From contig DDVI01000129.1 in the NCBI GenBank assembly GCA_002345205.1, forward strand, positions 1 through 17,799: DNA of 17,799 bases, in the 5' to 3' direction. Below the pieces are notes generated by a model. The model was given only the letters and a program-made list of their open reading frames with translations. It ran no database searches and had not been told where the DNA came from. The position numbers were made by a program, and so were the translations under genes. Origin of the DNA: Bdellovibrionaceae bacterium UBA2316. GTDB taxonomy: Bacteria; Bdellovibrionota; Bdellovibrionia; Bdellovibrionales; Bdellovibrionaceae. This document shows, one piece after another, positions 14,982 through 17,799 of the stretch (positions are counted from its first letter, which is position 1; each line of letters begins with the position of its first letter).

Positions 14982-15383
14982 TTACTGACACTTGTACGTT
15001 GATGATGCTTTCAATTTAGCGGCTTTGAACACAAGGCTTAATTTACCTTTAGTCGATTTATCTGCCGTCGGGCGCACTGATTTTGCAATATCTAAAGTTA
15101 GGTCTACATCACCACCATCGAATGTGTAGGAATCACCACCCATACGGTGCGCAGCCGTCACAGGCATTACCTGAGGTTGCGCCCCTAAAGCTTCAACGAT
15201 TAAGTAAGACTTGCTTACTGATGAACACACAGTGATTTTTTTTGCGAATTCAGCGGCGATTTGCTGATCACCCGCTGCAGGCGCTGACGTGCACACATCG
15301 GCTTCCTTCGTACCAATTGGACATTGGATTCCAGCAAAAGCAGATGTCGATAAAAGAACTAATGATAATACGAATGATTTCAT
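14982..15383 (-). CDS. Small exported protein with four cysteines, unknown function
   Basis: A 133-residue precursor of no recognised family. A clear Sec signal peptide (about residues 1-17: MKS start, Leu/Val-rich core, then SAFA) would be cut before Gly18. The mature part has four cysteines (21, 31, 53 and 132), so two disulfides are possible, and looks beta-rich (DSYTFDGGDVDLTLDI; GKLSLVFKAAKLK). It is probably periplasmic or secreted. ATG at 15383 is chosen over the in-frame GTG at 15401 because GAGGT lies 4 bases upstream (complement of 15388-15392) and the signal peptide then begins properly. It follows the eight-cysteine protein gene with a 48-base gap and ends before a strong terminator. 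Confidence 0.8.
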   Translation of the reverse strand: MKSFVLSLVLLSTSAFAGIQCPIGTKEADVCTSAPAAGDQQIAAEFAKKITVCSSVSKSYLIVEALGAQPQVMPVTAAHRMGGDSYTFDGGDVDLTLDIAKSVRPTADKSTKGKLSLVFKAAKLKASSTYKCQ

Positions 15384-15399
15384 AAGGACCTCGGGGTTC

Positions 15400-15421
15400 A
15401 CCTGTCACATTTTAGACAGGT
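15400..15421 (-). promoter_or_regulatory. Hairpin / possible promoter before the four-cysteine protein gene
   Basis: ACCTGTC (15400-15406) pairs with GACAGGT (15415-15421) over an 8-base loop. On the minus strand the loop contains TAAAAT (15409-15414), a near-consensus -10 that would give a leader of about 19 bases with an SD. No good -35 is seen. The inverted repeat around the -10 could be an operator, or a weak attenuator between the two exported-protein genes. Confidence 0.35.
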
Positions 15422-15431
15422 AAAAAGTAAA

Positions 15432-16361
15432 CTATCGCGCCTGGCCTGCCGTCTGATTTCCGCGGCTATTACGTTTAAGGTTGGAACCCGTTGTCGGCTT
15501 CTCGGGCTGGTTAAATGAAGCCACGCTCTCATTACAGATCCAAGGATCTAGAATATCTACGGCTTGTCTTACTCGGAAACTTTTATGAAAATTCTCACCG
15601 TGAACGGAAGGAGCCGCATAGTTACATTCATTTTGAGTCAGTACACGCTCACTCTTTTTGTATTTAACCGAGGCCTCTTCGCCTGTTGGAGCTTTAGGGG
15701 TAAATTCAATATCTACTTTATCTAATACACACACGTTATTCACAACTTTAAAACGGTACCACCGATGATACTCACCGTCTTGTGTGTGATCTTTAAGTTC
15801 ATTTTTTACTGCCGCGGTCATTTCAACATTTGGCTCAAATGAAGGAACATTTTTAGTAGACGTCACTGCCAGTGTCCATGTTTCGGTTTGAGTTTCTTTA
15901 TTAAAACCAGAACTCGCATAAACCGCTGTTTTAGGGTCACCATTTATATTGAATTGAAAATTAGGCAATCCACTTTTTGAGTAACTAGACGCCTCTTTGG
16001 TTGTTACCGTAGCCCCTGGTTTTCTTAAATTACCTAGCCCGCGTCTTTCCAAAAAGCGATTCGCAAACTCGACACAGCTCAAGTTATTCGGAATTTCGGT
16101 AAGTTCACCAAACAAAGGTTTAGCGCTCTTTTTGTTTCTGCACAAAGCTCCGGCTGCCTTTTTAAAGCATTCATATTGATCGGACTTTTTAACGCTATTA
16201 CATGATTCAACCGCTGAAGCAGAGTCAGCATCTTCTAATTCGATACTTCTAGAATCCGCATCTATACAATAGAAAAGAGGCTTTTTAGCGGCCACTTTGT
16301 CTTTAGAAAAAGCAAAATCACCAGCAACTAAAAGTAATAAAACAGCAAATGTTAGTCTCAC
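15432..16361 (-). CDS. Exported protein with eight cysteines, unknown function
   Basis: A 309-residue precursor that I do not recognise. The start is GTG at 16361, because AAGGAG (complement of 16369-16374) sits 7 bases upstream and the product then begins with a signal peptide (RLTFAVLLLLVAGDFAFS). A longer reading from 16469 would start inside a terminator. Cysteines are at 32, 54, 65, 74, 96, 211, 246 and 276, an even number suggesting disulfides. The first five are within a 65-residue N-terminal module containing YCIDADS and CFKKAAGALC. The middle has a beta-rich stretch (FQFNINGDPKTAVYAS; TWTLAVTS). The C-terminal 25 residues are Asn/Gly/Arg-rich. It probably resides in the periplasm or outside. 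A terminator separates it from the upstream gene. Confidence 0.75.
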   Translation of the reverse strand: MRLTFAVLLLLVAGDFAFSKDKVAAKKPLFYCIDADSRSIELEDADSASAVESCNSVKKSDQYECFKKAAGALCRNKKSAKPLFGELTEIPNNLSCVEFANRFLERRGLGNLRKPGATVTTKEASSYSKSGLPNFQFNINGDPKTAVYASSGFNKETQTETWTLAVTSTKNVPSFEPNVEMTAAVKNELKDHTQDGEYHRWYRFKVVNNVCVLDKVDIEFTPKAPTGEEASVKYKKSERVLTQNECNYAAPSVHGENFHKSFRVRQAVDILDPWICNESVASFNQPEKPTTGSNLKRNSRGNQTAGQAR

Positions 16362-16368
16362 GTAATAT

Positions 16369-16374
16369 CTCCTT
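16369..16374 (-). promoter_or_regulatory. Shine-Dalgarno fixing a GTG start
   Basis: The complement reads AAGGAG, 7 bases before the GTG at 16361. It is the strongest ribosome site in the right half of the window and decides against the in-frame ATG at 16469. Confidence 0.85.
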
Positions 16375-16440
16375 CCAATAGATCTGACCAAATTAGATCG
16401 ATAGAACAGAGCACTCCTTAACGAGACTATACTAATATCT

Positions 16441-16477
16441 AGAAAAATAAAAAGCCCCTCGGTTTTCACCGAAGGGC
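16441..16477 (-). terminator. Terminator of the Tyr/Trp-rich protein gene
   Basis: On the minus strand a 10-pair stem with one mismatch (16468-16477 with 16454-16463) has a four-base loop and is followed by a T-rich run (complement of 16441-16453). It lies 38 bases after the stop at 16516 and should end that transcript before the next gene. Confidence 0.85.
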
Positions 16478-16515
16478 ACTTTAAAGAACATATTTTTAAA
16501 ACAGTCCGTTAGTAT

Positions 16516-17799
16516 TTATTTACCAACGTTCGTGTTTTTCATTTCAGTCATACCTTGTTGGATACGAGCTTGAAATTCATTTTCCATTTCGATCAAATTG
16601 CTAGCAGAAAGACTTAGAGTCGTTCCAGCCGGGCAGCTCGTACCTTTTGCAGAAACTACTTTTAGTTCAGCAATTGGATTTTGTGACGTAGGTTGGTTAA
16701 TTAAGCGAAGAACATCGCCTTCATCTAATTGACATTGGCTACCATCAGCTTCTTCAACGGTTAAATCAGAATGAACTACCATCAAACGACCTTGAGTTAA
16801 GATTTGAGCTGGGTCCATCGTTGTGTTGTTTTGAACCGCCGCTTGTTGCTGTTTAAGAGCTTGCTCAACCTGAATACGAACTTCTTCTTTAATTTGTTCA
16901 CTGATTGCAACTTGGTTGTACTGCTGCTGAACGGCAATAACTTCATTATCTGCAGCGATACGATCGTAGTTAGACTGGATCAACGACATTAACAAGTAGT
17001 CAGTCAACCAGTACGCAGGAGAGTAATAACTAACGTATGGACGGTAATAGTTATAGTACCAAGGATTATAGCTCCAGTGCCAGTTATAAGAAACTGGGCG
17101 TGACCATGTAGTTAATGTCCAGCTGTAGTAATTATAATCGTAATATGACGGACGGTAGAAGTATGAAGGGTATCCGTAGTAGTTATTTTGAACGTACACA
17201 GTTGTGTAGTTATTATTATACTGACGATAGATCACGGGTCTATTGTTCCAAGTAGAATATTTCTCCTGATACACAGTTTTACCATAACGATCTTGTTGAT
17301 ATCTTAAACCGTCTCTAGTTCTAATTTCAGAAACACCGCTTTTGTACTTAGTAACAACGTCACCATTTGAACGGCGCTCAGTGTCGCTGATTTTAACTTC
17401 TTTACCCGTTTTATCGTAACGGATTGATTCTTTTCTGACGCTTCCGTTTTTATCAACAAACGTGTGAGTATAACCTTTACCGTCTTTATGAACTTTATCA
17501 GTCGTTCCATCAGCTCTTACACGGCTTTGACCGGGCTTAAGTTCTTTTAGTAGAATTGTGCCATTTTTATTAACTTGTGGTTGGTTGTTTGAATAACCGC
17601 CATAGTTGTTTTTAGGTTGAACTGGTTTAGCCGTGTCATACTTAGGTTTTGAATAAGTATAATCATTGTATTTGTAGTTAGAATTCGAACCACCGTAATT
17701 TGGAGTCGTAGTTGGTTTTGAAGACGAGCTTGAACCATAGCTAGACGACGAACCATAATTTGGTTTGCTTGAGCCATAAGATGATGACGAACCTGAGTT
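16516..17799 (-). CDS. Large Tyr/Trp-rich, probably exported protein (5' end beyond window)
   Basis: One frame is open without a stop from the window edge to TAA at 16516, giving 427 residues with the start and any signal peptide missing. The frame contains a GTG at 17274, but the open sequence upstream continues the same protein style, so that is not the start. Parts, numbered from the edge: Ser/Gly/Tyr repeats ending Lys-Pro (1-33); Asn/Tyr/Lys/Pro linker (34-75); glycine-turn repeats (76-175) with turns such as KNG, ADG, KDG, KTG, SNG, RDG; a Tyr/Trp-rich segment (194-268, 24 Tyr and 6 Trp in 75) ending near AYWLTDYLL; a Gln/Glu-rich helix (about 283-323); and a compact domain (330-427) with Cys356 and Cys389. 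It resembles, from memory only, uncharacterised exported proteins with a similar tyrosine-rich stretch and C-terminal domain. Function unknown. Confidence 0.85.
   Translation of the reverse strand, partial: NSGSSSSYGSSKPNYGSSSSYGSSSSSKPTTTPNYGGSNSNYKYNDYTYSKPKYDTAKPVQPKNNYGGYSNNQPQVNKNGTILLKELKPGQSRVRADGTTDKVHKDGKGYTHTFVDKNGSVRKESIRYDKTGKEVKISDTERRSNGDVVTKYKSGVSEIRTRDGLRYQQDRYGKTVYQEKYSTWNNRPVIYRQYNNNYTTVYVQNNYYGYPSYFYRPSYYDYNYYSWTLTTWSRPVSYNWHWSYNPWYYNYYRPYVSYYSPAYWLTDYLLMSLIQSNYDRIAADNEVIAVQQQYNQVAISEQIKEEVRIQVEQALKQQQAAVQNNTTMDPAQILTQGRLMVVHSDLTVEEADGSQCQLDEGDVLRLINQPTSQNPIAELKVVSAKGTSCPAGTTLSLSASNLIEMENEFQARIQQGMTEMKNTNVGK
17713..17799 (-). repeat. Coding repeats for Ser/Gly/Tyr-rich units
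   Basis: Two units in tandem encode N-(S/Y)-G-SSSS-Y-G-SS(SSS)-KP: 17761-17799 and 17713-17760. A third, diverged unit starting NYGG follows. The array may continue past the edge. Confidence 0.75.

Noticed and set aside
16362..16469. N-terminal extension of the eight-cysteine protein from an ATG at 16469.
   Set aside because: That start lies inside the terminator hairpin at 16454-16477. A GTG with AAGGAG 7 bases upstream and a signal peptide directly after it fits better.
17304..17777. Two short minus-strand reading frames (17304-17510 and 17547-17777).
   Set aside because: They lie out of frame inside the continuous 17799-16516 frame. Their products lack the repeats and glycine-turn pattern seen in that frame and have no ribosome site.
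1..17799. Mobile element, prophage, CRISPR array or defence island.
   Set aside because: No transposase, integrase, phage structural gene, regularly spaced repeat or defence-protein motif was seen. Gene content is mostly housekeeping and exported proteins.

Overview
The window looks like ordinary chromosome from an AT-leaning Gram-negative bacterium. Base composition is a little over 40% GC by eye (not counted). Bdellovibrionota, possibly a Bdellovibrio/Pseudobdellovibrio relative, is my best guess. It rests on the mix seen: a GYF-like/PilZ protein, a receiver-GGDEF cyclase, several small cysteine-paired exported proteins, and housekeeping genes whose starts often lack a Shine-Dalgarno (SD) sequence. 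This is inference from style. No rRNA, tRNA, CRISPR, insertion sequence, phage gene or plasmid function is visible.

Layout. 23-967 (-) is an agmatinase. 1100-1834 (+) is an alpha/beta-hydrolase-like protein that overlaps, tail to tail, an O-methyltransferase (1818-2537, -). 2600-3496 (+) is a GYF-like/PilZ protein sharing a terminator hairpin with the minus-strand pair trxB -> single-receiver response regulator (4974-3508). A 2Fe-2S ferredoxin (5094-5399, +) diverges from trxB. trmB -> histidine phosphatase (6740-5427, -) is a tight pair. An MHS-type MFS transporter (6843-8210, +) overlaps, tail to tail, a cation diffusion facilitator (8194-9189, -), which lies downstream of a receiver-GGDEF diguanylate cyclase (9234-10319, -). 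leuS (10443-12845, +) and speA (12937-14925, +) follow. The right end is a minus-strand group of exported proteins: a 133-residue four-cysteine protein, a 309-residue eight-cysteine protein, and a large Tyr/Trp-rich protein whose 5' end lies beyond the window.

Connections. SpeA (arginine to agmatine) and the agmatinase (agmatine to putrescine plus urea) together form the two-step arginine route to putrescine, although they sit about 12 kb apart. The cyclase and the PilZ protein are a producer and a likely receptor of cyclic di-GMP. TrxB supplies the thioredoxin system.

The most noteworthy points are: (i) the right-edge gene is one continuous frame from 17799 to 16516, encoding Ser/Gly/Tyr repeats, a run of glycine-turn repeats, a segment with about 40% Tyr+Trp and a two-cysteine C-terminal domain; (ii) several genes (speB, the cyclase, the cation transporter, leuS) have promoter-like hexamers only 6-8 bases before an SD-less start codon, which suggests leaderless transcripts; (iii) the cyclase has a receiver domain with a shortened loop and a lysine-rich tail. 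I found no clear multi-gene novel system; the right-end exported proteins are the least explained part.
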